From the NCBI RefSeq assembly GCF_024494575.1, contig NZ_JANHDO010000001.1, forward strand, positions 992,001 through 1,056,000: a stretch of DNA of 64,000 nucleotides. Reading direction: 5' to 3'. Under the pieces are notes generated by a model. That model ran no database searches and was not told the origin of the DNA. It worked only from the letters and a program-made list of their open reading frames with translations. Positions 20,750-30,601 of this stretch are shown here, in pieces. Made by a program: the position numbers and the translations under genes. How positions within the stretch are numbered: position 1 is the stretch's first letter; each line of letters begins with the position of its first letter. The DNA comes from Halorubrum salinum (GTDB lineage Archaea; Halobacteriota; Halobacteria; Halobacteriales; Haloferacaceae).

Positions 20750-21796
20750 CTACGCGGTGAGATCTGCGATCACGTCGTCGACACGCTCGACCGCGATGTC
20801 GATGTCGTCCGCGTCCACGTCGCGGTGGGTGGTGAACCGCGCGGTGTGCGCGTCGAACTCGACGCACCCGACGCCGCGCTCCTCGCAGGCCGCGACGAGG
20901 TCGCTCGCCGCGACTCCGGCGCTCTCGGTGTCGGCGACGACGATGTTCGTGTCGGGCTCTGCGGCGTCGACGCCGTCGATGGCGTCTAACCCCGCGGCCA
21001 GCCGCTCAGCGTTGGCGTGGTCGTCGGCGAGGCGGTCGACGGTCTCTAACGCGAGCAGCCCCGGCGCGGCGATCATCCCGGCCTGCCGCATGCCGCCGCC
21101 GAACAGCTTCCGGACCCGTCTGGCCTCCTCGATGAACGCCGTCTCCCCCGCGAGTATCGATCCGACGGGCGCGCCGAGCCCCTTCGAGAGACAGAAGGTG
21201 ACGCTGTCGACGGGCGCGACGATCTCGCTCGCGTCGACGCCGAGCGCGACCGCGGCGTTGAACACGCGCGCGCCGTCGAGGTGGACGGGTACGCCACCTT
21301 CGTGTGCCGCCGCTGCCGCCGCGTCGATCCGGTCTACGGGGACCGCCAGCCCGCCGCGGTAGTTGTGCGTGTTTTCGAGCGCCAGCAGGCCGGTGCCGGG
21401 CCGGTGGAGGTCTTCTGTCACGGTCTCTGCGCGCACTCGCTCTGCGGTCGGGACGCAGCGCGCGCCGGCGTCGACCGGCCGCGTCTGGACCCCCGAGAGC
21501 GTCGCCGCGCCGCCGAGTTCCCACCGGTAGATGTGGGACTCCCGGTCGAGAAGCAGTTCCTGTCCGGGGTCCGTGTGGACGCGGACGGCGATCTGGTTGG
21601 CCATCGTCCCCGAGGGGACGTACAGCGCCGCTTCGGTGCCGACCGCCTCGGCGGCGCGCCGCTCCAGTTCGTTGACTGTGGGGTCGTCGCGGTACACGTC
21701 GTCGCCGACCTCGGCGGTCGCGGCCGCGTCGCGCATCGCGTCTGACGGACGCGTGACGGTGTCGGACCGGAGGTCGATGAAGTCGTCGTCGGTCAT
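20750..21796 (-). CDS. Low-specificity threonine aldolase
   Basis: A 348-residue PLP enzyme of fold type I that cleaves L-threonine/allo-threonine to glycine and acetaldehyde. It begins FIDLRSDTVTRPSDAMRDA, the family's hallmark N-terminus. It carries GDDVYRDDPT, the substrate/PLP segment LENTHNYRGG, HLDGARVFNAA and the PLP lysine in FCLSKGLGAPVGS. The ATG at 21796 fits this N-terminus; the longer open frame upstream is shadow sequence. It is convergent with the ABC operon and divergent from the carboxypeptidase gene. Confidence 0.93.
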   Translation of the reverse strand: MTDDDFIDLRSDTVTRPSDAMRDAAATAEVGDDVYRDDPTVNELERRAAEAVGTEAALYVPSGTMANQIAVRVHTDPGQELLLDRESHIYRWELGGAATLSGVQTRPVDAGARCVPTAERVRAETVTEDLHRPGTGLLALENTHNYRGGLAVPVDRIDAAAAAAHEGGVPVHLDGARVFNAAVALGVDASEIVAPVDSVTFCLSKGLGAPVGSILAGETAFIEEARRVRKLFGGGMRQAGMIAAPGLLALETVDRLADDHANAERLAAGLDAIDGVDAAEPDTNIVVADTESAGVAASDLVAACEERGVGCVEFDAHTARFTTHRDVDADDIDIAVERVDDVIADLTA

Positions 21797-21967
21797 TCGT
21801 TGTCGGTCGTTCGGCGGCCGGAGAGATATAGGTCGCGCTCGCGACGGGGCGGTCCGCCGGTCGGGCGGTGTCGCCGGCGGGATCGGCAGCGGCGCGGTCA
21901 CCTCCGTCCGCGGCGGGGCCGTTTCGTCGGCGGACACTTCTTATGGCACGCGGTCGATCCGTGTCGT

Positions 21968-23494
21968 ATGGCAACGGAAGCCGCCGCAGACGACGCGAGC
22001 GACGCGCCAGACGCGTACGACGCACTCCTGGACCGCGTTCGACGCTGGAACGCGGTCGGGAGCGCGGCCGGCGTGCTCGGCTGGGACCAGCAGGTGATGA
22101 TGCCCGAGGGCGGCACGCCCGCCCGGTCGAGACAGCTCTCGACGCTCTCGTCGGTCCGCCACGAGATGATAACGGACGCAGAGACCGGGGAGCTTCTGGA
22201 CCGGCTCGCCGACGCCGACCTCTCGGACGAGCGGGCGGCCGTCGTGCGCGAAGTCTCGCGCGAGTACGAGCGCGCCGACGCCGTCCCGCGCGAACTCGTC
22301 GAGGAGATCTCCGAGGCGAGCACCGAGGCGCTGCAGGCGTGGGAGGCGGCGAAAGCCGAGGACGACTTCGATCGGTTCGCACCGCATCTTGAGAGACACG
22401 TCGAGTTGAAACGCGAGTACGCCGAGCACATCGACCCCGACCGGGACCCCTACGCGGTGCTGTTCGAGGAGTACGAACCCTGTCTCTCGATGGAGCGCAC
22501 GGAGGCCATCTTGGAGGAACTCCGCGCGACGCTCGTGCCGCTCATCGACGCGATCCGAGAGTCGGACGCCGACCTCGCCGTCGACACCTTCGAAGGGCAG
22601 TTCCCCGAGGACGACCAGGAGGCGCTCGCGCGCGACGCGCTGGATCTGGTCGGCTACGACTTCGACCGAGGGCGGCTCGACGTCTCCTCGCACCCGTTCA
22701 CGTCGGGCAACCAGTTCGACTGTCGGATCACGACCCGGTTCGACGAGTCGGACCCGCTCGGTGCGATCGGGTCGACGATCCACGAGTACGGCCACGCGCA
22801 GTACGCGCTCGGCCTCCCGAAAGAGCAGTTCGGCACCCCGCTCGGCGACGACCGCGACCTCTCGGTCCACGAGTCGCAGTCGCGCCTCTGGGAGAACCAC
22901 GTCGGTCGGAGCCGCGCGTTCTGGGAGCGGTTCCTCCCGGTGTTCCAAGAGCGGTTCCCCGAGACCGCAGACGCGACCGTCGAAGACGCCTACGAGGCCG
23001 TCAACCAGGTGTACGAGGACAACCTGATCCGCGTCGAGGCCGACGAGCTGACCTACCACCTCCACATCGTCGTCCGCTTCGAGATAGAGCGTGACCTGGT
23101 CCGGGGCGACCTCGCGGTCGAGGATGTCCCCGAGGTGTGGAACGACAAGTACGAGGAGTACCTCGGGATCCGACCCGATACCGACAGCGAGGGCTGTCTC
23201 CAGGACATCCACTGGAGCCACGGCAACTTCGGCTACTTCCCGACGTACTCGCTCGGCTCCGTGATGGCCGCCCAGCTGTACGCGGCCGCAGAAAGCGAGA
23301 TCGACGACCTCGACGCGAAGACCGCGGACGGCGAGTTCGACGACCTCCAGGAGTGGCTCGCAGCGAACGTCCACCGACACGGCTCTCGCTACGAGACGAA
23401 CGAGCTCGTGGAGCGCGCGACCGGCGAGGGGCTGTCGGCGGACGCGTTCACCGACTACGTCGAGGAGAAGTACGGCGAGCTGTACGGGATCTGA
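21968..23494 (+). CDS. Carboxypeptidase M32 (Taq family)
   Basis: A 508-residue zinc metallocarboxypeptidase of family M32, removing C-terminal residues from peptides in the cytoplasm. The HExxH motif is TIHEYGHAQY (about residue 271), and the third ligand lies in SVHESQSRLWENHVGRS. The N-terminal AGVLGWDQQVMMPEGG and the DIHWSHGNFGYFPTYSLG segment near the C-terminus are characteristic. The start at 21968 follows an unrelated Arg-rich open stretch. The family's usual length is about 500 residues. Confidence 0.95.
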   Translation: MATEAAADDASDAPDAYDALLDRVRRWNAVGSAAGVLGWDQQVMMPEGGTPARSRQLSTLSSVRHEMITDAETGELLDRLADADLSDERAAVVREVSREYERADAVPRELVEEISEASTEALQAWEAAKAEDDFDRFAPHLERHVELKREYAEHIDPDRDPYAVLFEEYEPCLSMERTEAILEELRATLVPLIDAIRESDADLAVDTFEGQFPEDDQEALARDALDLVGYDFDRGRLDVSSHPFTSGNQFDCRITTRFDESDPLGAIGSTIHEYGHAQYALGLPKEQFGTPLGDDRDLSVHESQSRLWENHVGRSRAFWERFLPVFQERFPETADATVEDAYEAVNQVYEDNLIRVEADELTYHLHIVVRFEIERDLVRGDLAVEDVPEVWNDKYEEYLGIRPDTDSEGCLQDIHWSHGNFGYFPTYSLGSVMAAQLYAAAESEIDDLDAKTADGEFDDLQEWLAANVHRHGSRYETNELVERATGEGLSADAFTDYVEEKYGELYGI

Positions 23495-23590
23495 GCCAGT
23501 CGGGCTCACCCCCCAGTGAGCCGTCTGTTTCGGGCGAGGTTGCTGTCGAAACGTGTCCGATTCACAATACGGAAAGAGGCGATCGCTCGG

Positions 23591-24136
23591 ATGAACGGAG
23601 AACACGGAGACTCGACGATGGAGTTCCGCACGGACGCCCATATCGACGAGTACGTTCTCGGTAGAGAGGACGTGGGAACGTTCACGGCGTCTGGTGAGCG
23701 TCTCACGTACGCTCGTCCGGGCGATGCGTCTCCGACTGCCGTTCCGCTCACCGAGGTCGAGACGATCCGATTCGAACGGAACACCACCCTTCACCACATG
23801 CGGTTTCTCGGCGCGTGCACCGGACTTCTCGCCGTCGTTCTCACGGTCGTTCCGACCGCCGACGTGTACCTGAACGGTCTCCCCGCAACCCGACCCGAGG
23901 CGCTGCTTCTCGGATTCGTCTACGTGTTCGCTATTGGAGCGTGGCTCACGGCGTACGACTATCTCAACGTCGGGAACCACGACGTCATCGACCTGTACAT
24001 TCGCACCACCGATGAGACGCACGTCGTCTGTGGGGCGGTTGACGACGCCTCTTTCGTCCACGCGTGCGAGCAACTGATTGCGTCGGACATCCCAACAACG
24101 AATCGGAACTCGAAGCTCACATCCGAGTTTTCGTGA
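23591..24136 (+). CDS. Two-TM membrane protein, function unknown
   Basis: This frame gives 181 residues from the ATG at 23591, or 172 from the ATG at 23618. An N-terminal cytoplasmic domain (DEYVLGREDVGTFTASGERL, TEVETIRFERNTT) resembles a PH-like membrane protein module. It is followed by two TMs (FLGACTGLLAVVLTVVP and LLLGFVYVFAIGAWLTA) and a soluble C-terminal part. Base composition is less GC-rich than in the neighbours. CACAATAC at about 23563 could be the TATA element for the 23591 start. I do not recognise a named family. Confidence 0.6.
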   Translation: MNGEHGDSTMEFRTDAHIDEYVLGREDVGTFTASGERLTYARPGDASPTAVPLTEVETIRFERNTTLHHMRFLGACTGLLAVVLTVVPTADVYLNGLPATRPEALLLGFVYVFAIGAWLTAYDYLNVGNHDVIDLYIRTTDETHVVCGAVDDASFVHACEQLIASDIPTTNRNSKLTSEFS

Positions 24137-24286
24137 CCGAGTCCTGTTGAACTCCACCCGTTCGGCCGACGCCGAGCGCGGACGGCCGAGAGTTCGAGAC
24201 GAGCGTGTAATCGGCAAATAACTGCGTCATACCGCAAAAAGGCGCTCAATAACTAACTTCGGCTCCTCCCCACCTGCGTGTGCACT

Positions 24287-24535
24287 ATGCCACTCTATAT
24301 GGACGTTCACAGGGACGTTGACGCAAGCGTCGAGGATGTCGTGGAAGCGCACAGAAAGGACGTCGAAACGCAGGAAAAACACGGTGTGAAATACCTGAAC
24401 TACTGGGTTGACGCCGACGAGGGAGCCGTTTTTTGCCTCTTTGAGGGACCCAGCAAAGAGGCGGGTGAGGAAGTCCACAAGGAAGCCCACGGCCTCACCG
24501 CAGACGAGATATTCGAAGTCGAGCAGGGTGAGTGA
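24287..24535 (+). CDS. DUF4242 (SCO4226-like) small protein
   Basis: An 82-residue alpha/beta ferredoxin-like protein. MPLYMDVHRDVDASVEDVVEAH, the conserved KYLNYWVDADEGAVFCLFEGP and EEVHKEAHGLTADEI match the DUF4242 family, whose Streptomyces member SCO4226 binds nickel. The His in VHKEAHG and in the N-terminal YMDVH are likely metal ligands by analogy. The ATG at 24287 starts MPLYMD as in relatives; codons before it are unlikely. It is a single gene between unrelated neighbours. Confidence 0.8.
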   Translation: MPLYMDVHRDVDASVEDVVEAHRKDVETQEKHGVKYLNYWVDADEGAVFCLFEGPSKEAGEEVHKEAHGLTADEIFEVEQGE

Positions 24536-24615
24536 GTACGCCCGCCGAGACGCCTAGCGCTTTGCTCGCGCGGTCTGACGACCGCGTCTGACAGGCGGAA
24601 ACGTGTTCTCAGCCG

Positions 24616-25230
24616 TCATACTCCCAGCCGGAACCCGGTCATCATGGCGATGAGTCCGAGCATCACGGCCGCCTCGAACAGCCCGACGACGAGGTTCTTC
24701 TTCTCGATCGATTCGAGCCGGGCCGCGTCCGGGTTCGGCGACTGCGTCTCGTAGTACGCGCTGAGCTGGAGCCGGTGCGGGACCGCGAGCCCGAAGGCGA
24801 ACAGTCCCCATCCCACGCCGAGCGCGGCAGACGACCACGTGCCGGAGAAGCCGTAGCCGAGCCCGAGGCCGTCCGTCAGCAGCGCGGTCCCCGAAAGCAC
24901 CGTGGTGAAGGAGAACCCGACCAGAAAGAAGACCGCCTTGGGGACGAGCGTTCCCGTCACCGCGGCCGAGGCCTCCTCGCTCAGTCCACCGAGCGTCGGC
25001 CCGATGATCGCGGGGAAGATCAGCGCGAACCCGAACCACACCGCGCCGGCGGCGACGTGGGTGTAAAACAGCAGCGTGGTGCTCGACGCGAGCACGCTCA
25101 CCGCCAGGACCGCGAGCGGGACGAGGAGACACCCCGCGGCGAACGCGGGGTTCGCGGCGTCGGCGAGGTGACGGATGCGGTCGGCGAGCCCCTGCTCCGT
25201 GATCCGACGACGCTCGTTCGTGACTGCCAT
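24616..25230 (-). CDS. Five-TM membrane protein, function unknown
   Basis: A 204-residue integral membrane protein with about five TM segments: CLLVPLAVLAVSVLAS, LFYTHVAAGAVWFGFALIF, AVFFLVGFSFTTVLSGTALL, ALGVGWGLFAFGLAV and LVVGLFEAAVMLGLIAMM. The HVAAGAVWFGFALI segment resembles helices that carry a His in copper-resistance/haem-type membrane proteins (DUF2269-like), but only weakly. No soluble domain is present. It runs toward the DUF4242 gene, convergent with it. Function not assigned. Confidence 0.65.
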   Translation of the reverse strand: MAVTNERRRITEQGLADRIRHLADAANPAFAAGCLLVPLAVLAVSVLASSTTLLFYTHVAAGAVWFGFALIFPAIIGPTLGGLSEEASAAVTGTLVPKAVFFLVGFSFTTVLSGTALLTDGLGLGYGFSGTWSSAALGVGWGLFAFGLAVPHRLQLSAYYETQSPNPDAARLESIEKKNLVVGLFEAAVMLGLIAMMTGFRLGV

Positions 25231-25340
25231 GTCGGCAGATCACGAGAGCGAACAAAATTCGTTATGGTCGACACGATCGTTTCCGCGCGGCTCACCGCGG
25301 TGGCGGCGATGCCGGCGTGCCGCCGCATCGTCGCACCACC

Positions 25341-26513
25341 TCACTTCTCGATGATGCTCTCCTCGACGGCCTCGCCGAAGTGGCGCGCCACGTCCTCGTA
25401 GTAGACGAGCACCTCGTCGCCCGCTTCGAGGTCGGTTACCGCCGTCTTGCCCGCCGCGGTCGCGACCTTCACCGTCTCGGCGTTCTGGATGAGCGTCTCC
25501 ACGCGGTCGACGCCGTCATCGGTCTCGACTTCCGCCTGAAGCCGGAACATCGGCCGCTTCTCGATTTTGACGCGCCCGACGATCGCCTCGCGGGTGTGGC
25601 CGTCCGTATCGACGACCTGCACTTCGTCGCCGCTCGACAGCTCCGCGAGGTAGTTCGTGCCCCCCTCGGGGTTGCGCACGTACGCGTGAACCGCCCCGGC
25701 GTTCACGCGGAACGGCCGAGACTCGACGTACGGCGACTCCGCGGTCTCGGCGTGGACGAAGAAGAGCCCGCGCGACATCGACCCGATCAGCATTCCCTCG
25801 TCGTCGTCCATCAGCGAGCCGGTGTCGATGCAGACGCGGTCCGCCATCCCCGTCTGCTCCACCGCCGTCACCTCCGCGTGTCGGAGGTCGAGCGTCTCGC
25901 GGTCGGCGGCGTCGCGGGCGTCGACCGCGCCGCGGATCTCGTCCGGCGAGTCGGCGTCGAGGAGGACGCCGTCGGCACCGATCTCAAGCGTCTCGAAGGC
26001 GGTCTTCGCCTCGGCGGCGGTGGTCGCGCCCGCGACGAGGTGCGTCTCCTCGCCGACGCGGGCGATCAGGTTCTCCAGCGGGATGATAGACCAGTCCTCG
26101 CCGACGATCACGGTGAACTCCGCGTCCTCGGCGGCCGCCTCGGCGAACGCCTCGTACTCGGTGCCGAGCACGCGGACGTACGCGCCCTGCGCGCGGTCGT
26201 CGCGGCGGCGGAGCGTCGACAGGTCCGCCGACCCCGACAGGTCTCCCGGCATGTCGATCGTCCCGTCGCCCTCGCCGCCCTTACCGACGAAGTAGGCGTC
26301 CGCCTCCGCGTCGCTCTCGGCGTCGTCGATGACGTCCGCCTCCGAGCGGAACGCGGCGACGTTCACGTCGCCCAGTTCGCGGACGCGTCCGACGTCGCCC
26401 TCGTCGACGAGGACCCAGTCCGCGCCGGCCTCGATAGCGGCCGTGATTCGTCGCTTGCGCGCCTCCCAGTCGCCGACGCTTCCGTCGGCTTTCACCCAGA
26501 CCGTGCGTGTCAT
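25341..26513 (-). CDS. 3-dehydroquinate synthase II
   Basis: A 390-residue archaeal enzyme (AroB') that makes 3-dehydroquinate from 2-amino-3,7-dideoxy-D-threo-hept-6-ulosonate by oxidative deamination and cyclisation, replacing the bacterial DAHP route. Diagnostic segments are MTRTVWVKADGSVGDWEARK, the central TGMADRVCIDTGSLMDDDEGMLIGS, and PFRVNAGAVHAYVRNPEGGTNYLAELSSGD. Length and N-terminus are usual. It works directly after the ADH synthase encoded at 27481, from which it is separated by the divergently placed DICT gene. Confidence 0.93.
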   Translation of the reverse strand: MTRTVWVKADGSVGDWEARKRRITAAIEAGADWVLVDEGDVGRVRELGDVNVAAFRSEADVIDDAESDAEADAYFVGKGGEGDGTIDMPGDLSGSADLSTLRRRDDRAQGAYVRVLGTEYEAFAEAAAEDAEFTVIVGEDWSIIPLENLIARVGEETHLVAGATTAAEAKTAFETLEIGADGVLLDADSPDEIRGAVDARDAADRETLDLRHAEVTAVEQTGMADRVCIDTGSLMDDDEGMLIGSMSRGLFFVHAETAESPYVESRPFRVNAGAVHAYVRNPEGGTNYLAELSSGDEVQVVDTDGHTREAIVGRVKIEKRPMFRLQAEVETDDGVDRVETLIQNAETVKVATAAGKTAVTDLEAGDEVLVYYEDVARHFGEAVEESIIEK

Positions 26514-26660
26514 TGTCGAAACCTCACGGCGCGCGGGCTTGAAAACTGCGGAAGCCGCGACGCGGACGCGACGAACGCGTCTGCGGTCACTGGAACGGAC
26601 ACGGACGACGACGACGGCGGGTCAGCCTCAACGGCGTGGACGACGTACCTGCAAACATAC

Positions 26661-27473
26661 ATGTCGCTCCCAGCGGACTCTCATTTCGTCGACTTCGTCG
26701 ACATCGACCCGTCGAAGTCGCTATCGCTGGCCGTCGTCGGGAACACGCGACCGAAACCGACAGAGCGGATGGTTCGATCCCTGTTCGAGCGGCAGCCGGT
26801 CGAGGTGGTGACCGGCGAGGGAGACGGGGTTGGCGAACTCACCGACGGTGACCTCGAACTGTCCGGCTCTCCGGAATCTGCCGAGTGCGACCGCGTCGTG
26901 CTCTTCGATGACGGCGAGATCGTCGCCGAGTCGCCGCTGTCGGAACTGGAGGCCACGATCTTACACGTCAACTCCGACCTGTACATCACCGGGGCCGTCG
27001 ACGTGGATCAGATCGAACTGCCGGACGTCATTCGCGGGCTCGCGGACACGACGTTTCACGTCAGGGGCTTCCCCGAGTCGAACTCGGAGAAGCTCCCGCT
27101 CATTCTCATCTCGCGACACGTCGAGCGGCTCTCACACGAGCACGGCGGAACACACCGCGCGTCGTTCCAACGGCTCTCCCGGATTCACGACGAGCGCGGG
27201 ACCGCGAACGTCTACCGAAAGCTCGGGGAGTCGGCGGCCGATATCCACGTCTACGGCGTCCCGGACTGGGTGCCGCCGCGCGAGGCGGGGCTGAAGCTCC
27301 ACGGCGGGTACGAAGTCGACTACGAGCGCACGTGGTTCGTCGTTCACCGGTCGGAGGCCGAGGCGGCCGCGCTCGTCGCGATCGAGGTGGGAACGAACGA
27401 GTGGCTCGGCGAGTGGACGTTCGACCGCGACCGCGTCGAAGCGGTCGAGACGGCGATCAAAGAGAACCTGTAG
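26661..27473 (+). CDS. DICT sensory domain protein
   Basis: A 270-residue protein. Its second half matches the DICT-type sensory domain found with haloarchaeal signalling proteins: ISRHVERLSHEHGGTHRASF, RIHDERGTANVYRKLGES, IHVYGVPDW and FVVHRSEAEAAALVAIEVG. The first part (SLAVVGNTRPKPTERMVRSLF) is a smaller regulatory-looking domain. No DNA-binding or kinase domain is seen, so any output partner must be encoded elsewhere. The frame is open further upstream, but the ATG at 26661 is the last sensible start before DICT-like sequence. It sits between two shikimate genes, without an obvious functional link. Confidence 0.65.
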   Translation: MSLPADSHFVDFVDIDPSKSLSLAVVGNTRPKPTERMVRSLFERQPVEVVTGEGDGVGELTDGDLELSGSPESAECDRVVLFDDGEIVAESPLSELEATILHVNSDLYITGAVDVDQIELPDVIRGLADTTFHVRGFPESNSEKLPLILISRHVERLSHEHGGTHRASFQRLSRIHDERGTANVYRKLGESAADIHVYGVPDWVPPREAGLKLHGGYEVDYERTWFVVHRSEAEAAALVAIEVGTNEWLGEWTFDRDRVEAVETAIKENL

Positions 27474-27480
27474 CCGCCCG

Positions 27481-28272
27481 TTATACCTCGATGAACCCGC
27501 CCGCGGTGAGCGCCTCCTCGACCGTCGCGTCGTCGTGGACGACCGCCGAGACCGCCCGCGCGATACCTTCCGGATCGTCGTGCTGGAAGATCGACCGACC
27601 CATCGAGACGCCGGCGGCGTCGCCGTCCATCGCGCCGCGAACCATCTCGACCGTCTCGCGGTCCGTCCCCTTCGACCCGCCGGCGATGACGACCGGCAAC
27701 CGAGTCGACTCGGTGACGCGCTCGAAGGAGTCGCCGTCGCCGGAGTAACCGGTCTTCACCACGTCCGCGCCGAGTTCCTCGGCGAGCCGGACGGCGTGGC
27801 CGAGCGACTCGGGGTCGCTCTCGTCGACGCCGGGGCCCCGGGCGTACGCCATCGCGAGCACGGGCAGACCGAGCCGCTCGGCCTCGCTGGTGAGTTGGGA
27901 GAGGCCCTCGATCTGTGACGGCTCGTAATCGGAGCCGACGTTGATGTGGAAGGAAACGGCGTCCGCGCCGGCCCGGACGGCGTCCTCTACCGTACCGGTG
28001 ACGCGCTTGTCGTTCTCGTCGGGGCCGATCGTCGTCGAGCCGTTGAGGTGGACGATGTACCCCGCGTCGTTCTTGTTCGGGTGGACGCGCTCCGCGATGC
28101 CGCGCTGGGTCAACACCGCGTCCGCACCCCCCGCGGTCACGCCGTCGATGGTCGACTCGATGTCGACGAGCCCCTCGACCGCGCCCATCGTGATCCCGTG
28201 GTCCATCGGGACGATGAGGAACCGGTCGTTCGTGGAGATGCGCTGGAGTCGTGCTGTGAGTCCTGCTGTCAT
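27481..28272 (-). CDS. 2-amino-3,7-dideoxy-D-threo-hept-6-ulosonate synthase
   Basis: A 263-residue class I aldolase-like enzyme (AroA', ADH synthase), the first step of the archaeal shikimate pathway: a transaldolase reaction between a 6-deoxy-5-ketofructose phosphate and aspartate semialdehyde. It starts with the family's NDRFLIVPMDHGITMGAVEG. The Schiff-base lysine lies in GADVVKTGYSGD, followed by VVIAGGSKGTDRETV and the phosphate-binding GVSMGRSIFQHDDP. The start at 28272 gives MTAGLTARLQRI. It is transcribed in the same direction as trpCBA, 125 nt after trpA, so it may read through from the trp promoter. Confidence 0.92.
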   Translation of the reverse strand: MTAGLTARLQRISTNDRFLIVPMDHGITMGAVEGLVDIESTIDGVTAGGADAVLTQRGIAERVHPNKNDAGYIVHLNGSTTIGPDENDKRVTGTVEDAVRAGADAVSFHINVGSDYEPSQIEGLSQLTSEAERLGLPVLAMAYARGPGVDESDPESLGHAVRLAEELGADVVKTGYSGDGDSFERVTESTRLPVVIAGGSKGTDRETVEMVRGAMDGDAAGVSMGRSIFQHDDPEGIARAVSAVVHDDATVEEALTAGGFIEV

Positions 28273-28397
28273 TGTGAGGTGAGTCGTTGTGTGAACGTGT
28301 GGCAATCGGAGGTAAGTCGGTTTCGTTCGGGGACGTATTGGCTCGAACCGGTCTGCCGACCGGTGCGGCGGACGGGCACGGCGAGCGCTCGGCCGTC

Positions 28398-29288
28398 TCA
28401 GCTCGCGTCGGGGGCCTCGGCGCGGGCGGCGTGGCCCCGCTCGGCACCCTCTTTCAGCTCTCGCGAGAGCGACTCCAGCCGCTCTGCGACCGCCTCGGTC
28501 GACAGGTCGTTCTCGACGCCGTCGGCGACGATGTCCACGAGCGCCGAACCGACGATGATCCCGTCTGCGCCGCCGGCGACGATGCGCTCGGCGTGCTCGC
28601 CGGACGAGATGCCGAACCCGACGGCCTTGGGCACGTCGTAGTCGGCGAGGCGGTCGAGGCTCTCCGTGGTCTGATCCGAGACGTCGTCGCGCGCGCCGGT
28701 CGTCCCGAGCCGCGCCTGCACGTAGACGTACCCCGACACCCGGCTCATGATCCGGTCGAGCCGCTCGCCGACGGTGGTGGGCGCGACGATGAAGACGAGA
28801 TCCAGCCCGAACTCGTCGCACGCCTCGCGCAGCGGGTCCGCCTCTTCGGCGGGGAGGTCCGGGACGACGAGCCCCTCGATCCCCGCGGCGGCCGCGCGCT
28901 CGACGAAGGGGCGTGGCCCGGTTTCTTCATCATATTGATAAATGAGGTTGTAGTACGTCATGCAGACGAGCGGGGCGTCGACGTCGAGTCCCTCCGCGAA
29001 CTCGAAGAACCGATCCGGCGTCATCCCGGCGTCGAGCGCGCGCACGAGCGCGCCCTGAATGGTCGGGCCCTCCGCGATCGGCTCCGAGAAGGGGAGACCG
29101 AGTTCGATCACGTCCGCGCCGCCGCGGTCGAGGGCCTCGACGTACGCCTTCGAGGCCTCGTAGTCCGGGTCGCCGACCGCGAGGTACGGGACGTAGGCGG
29201 GTCCGTCGGCGAACGCGGCGGCGATGGCCGCGGAGTTGCCGGTCTCCGCTCCCGCGTCCGCGTCCGGCTTCGCGTGCTCTCCCGTCAT
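28398..29288 (-). CDS. trpA: Tryptophan synthase alpha subunit
   Basis: A 296-residue TIM-barrel subunit that cleaves indole-3-glycerol phosphate to indole and glyceraldehyde 3-phosphate. The first catalytic Glu lies in [20 protein letters not shown], the loop with catalytic Asp in [13 protein letters not shown], and the phosphate site in [13 protein letters not shown] and [11 protein letters not shown]. The N-terminus has a short acidic leader before [22 protein letters not shown]. The ATG shares one base with the trpB stop (TGATG), so it is coupled to trpB. Confidence 0.96.
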   Translation of the reverse strand: MTGEHAKPDADAGAETGNSAAIAAAFADGPAYVPYLAVGDPDYEASKAYVEALDRGGADVIELGLPFSEPIAEGPTIQGALVRALDAGMTPDRFFEFAEGLDVDAPLVCMTYYNLIYQYDEETGPRPFVERAAAAGIEGLVVPDLPAEEADPLREACDEFGLDLVFIVAPTTVGERLDRIMSRVSGYVYVQARLGTTGARDDVSDQTTESLDRLADYDVPKAVGFGISSGEHAERIVAGGADGIIVGSALVDIVADGVENDLSTEAVAERLESLSRELKEGAERGHAARAEAPDAS

Positions 29289-30601
29289 CAGATTCCCCCC
29301 GTGAACATCGACATGTCCGGTGCCTCGTCGATGTCGCGTTTGTCCGTCTCCTCGATGGCGGCGTCGAGGTCCTTGTCGCCGCGCCCGGAGACGTTGACGA
29401 CGACCCGCTCGCCCAACTCCTCGTGGTGCTCCTCCAAGAAGCCGAAGGCGTGTGCCGTCTCCAAGGCCGGGATGATCCCCTCGGTGCGCGAGAGGCGATG
29501 GAACCCTTCGAGGGCCGCGTCGTCGTCGACGGCGACGGGGTTCACGCGTCCCTCGTCGACGAGGTAGGCGAGTTCGGGGCCGACGCCGGCGTAGTCGAGC
29601 CCGGAGGAGATCGAGTGGCTCTCCATGATCTGGCCGTCGGAATCCTGCAAGAGCTTCGTGCGCGCACCGTGGAGTACGCCCTCCGCGCCCGTGTACAGCG
29701 ACGCGGAGTTCGGCGCGACGCCGGCCTCCTCGTCGACCTCCAGCGTGGAGCCGCCCGCCTCGACTGCGTGGAGCGCCACGTCCTCGTCGTCGACGAACGC
29801 CGCGAACGACCCCATCGTGTTGGAGCCGCCGCCCGCGCAGGCGACCACGTCGGTCGGGAGGCCGCCGGTCTTCTCGATCGACTGCTCGCGGGCCTCTTCG
29901 GAGATGACCGCCTGGAAGTCGCGGACCATCACCGGGAACGGGTGGGGACCGACCACGGAGCCGATCACGTAGTGGGTCGTCTCGACGGTCGTCGCCCAGT
30001 CGCGCATCGTCTCCGAGATGGCCTCCTTCAGGGTGCCGCGGCCGGCCGTGACCGGGTTCACTTCGCTCCCGTTGAGCTTCATCCGGAAGACGTTGGGGCG
30101 CTGGCGGTTGATGTCGCGCTCGCCCATGTATATCTCACAGGGCATATCGAGGTGGGCGGCCGCCATCGCCGTCGCGGTGCCGTGCTGGCCCGCGCCCGTC
30201 TCCGCGATGATCCGCTCTTTGCCCATGTACTTCGCGAGAAGCACCTGACCGAGCGCGTTGTTCAGCTTGTGTGCGCCGCCGTGGAGCAGGTCCTCGCGCT
30301 TGAGGTAGATCTCGCGGTCGTACCGCTCCGAGAGCCGGTCGGCCCGCTGGAGCGGGATCGGCCGCCCGCCGAAGTCCGCGAGCCGCTCGCGGAACTCGTC
30401 CATGAAGCCGTCCTCGTTGTTCAGGACGTAGCGCTCGTAGGCATCGGTCAGTTCCTCTATGGCCGGCATCAGCGCCTCGGGAACGTACTGGCCGCCGTAG
30501 CGGCCGAACTTCCCGTCGTCGCGGCCGCGCTCGCGACCGGGGCGTCGCGATGGCACCGCCGTGTCCGGTTCCTCAGCCGTTCGCGTGTCGGATTCGCTCA
30601 T
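29288..30601 (-). CDS. trpB: Tryptophan synthase beta subunit
   Basis: A 437-residue PLP subunit joining indole and L-serine to tryptophan. The PLP lysine lies in [20 protein letters not shown], the catalytic Glu in [13 protein letters not shown], and the phosphate-binding loop in [11 protein letters not shown]. The N-terminal 30 residues are a haloarchaeal acidic/basic extension before [17 protein letters not shown]. The gene overlaps the end of trpC by 4 nt (ATGA), the start being the ATG inside the trpC stop. Confidence 0.96.
   Translation of the reverse strand: MSESDTRTAEEPDTAVPSRRPGRERGRDDGKFGRYGGQYVPEALMPAIEELTDAYERYVLNNEDGFMDEFRERLADFGGRPIPLQRADRLSERYDREIYLKREDLLHGGAHKLNNALGQVLLAKYMGKERIIAETGAGQHGTATAMAAAHLDMPCEIYMGERDINRQRPNVFRMKLNGSEVNPVTAGRGTLKEAISETMRDWATTVETTHYVIGSVVGPHPFPVMVRDFQAVISEEAREQSIEKTGGLPTDVVACAGGGSNTMGSFAAFVDDEDVALHAVEAGGSTLEVDEEAGVAPNSASLYTGAEGVLHGARTKLLQDSDGQIMESHSISSGLDYAGVGPELAYLVDEGRVNPVAVDDDAALEGFHRLSRTEGIIPALETAHAFGFLEEHHEELGERVVVNVSGRGDKDLDAAIEETDKRDIDEAPDMSMFTGGI

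Noticed and set aside
26640-26851. An alternative small frame MDDVPANIH... overlapping the start of the DICT gene
   Set aside because: It runs off-frame through the DICT coding sequence and turns Arg-rich.
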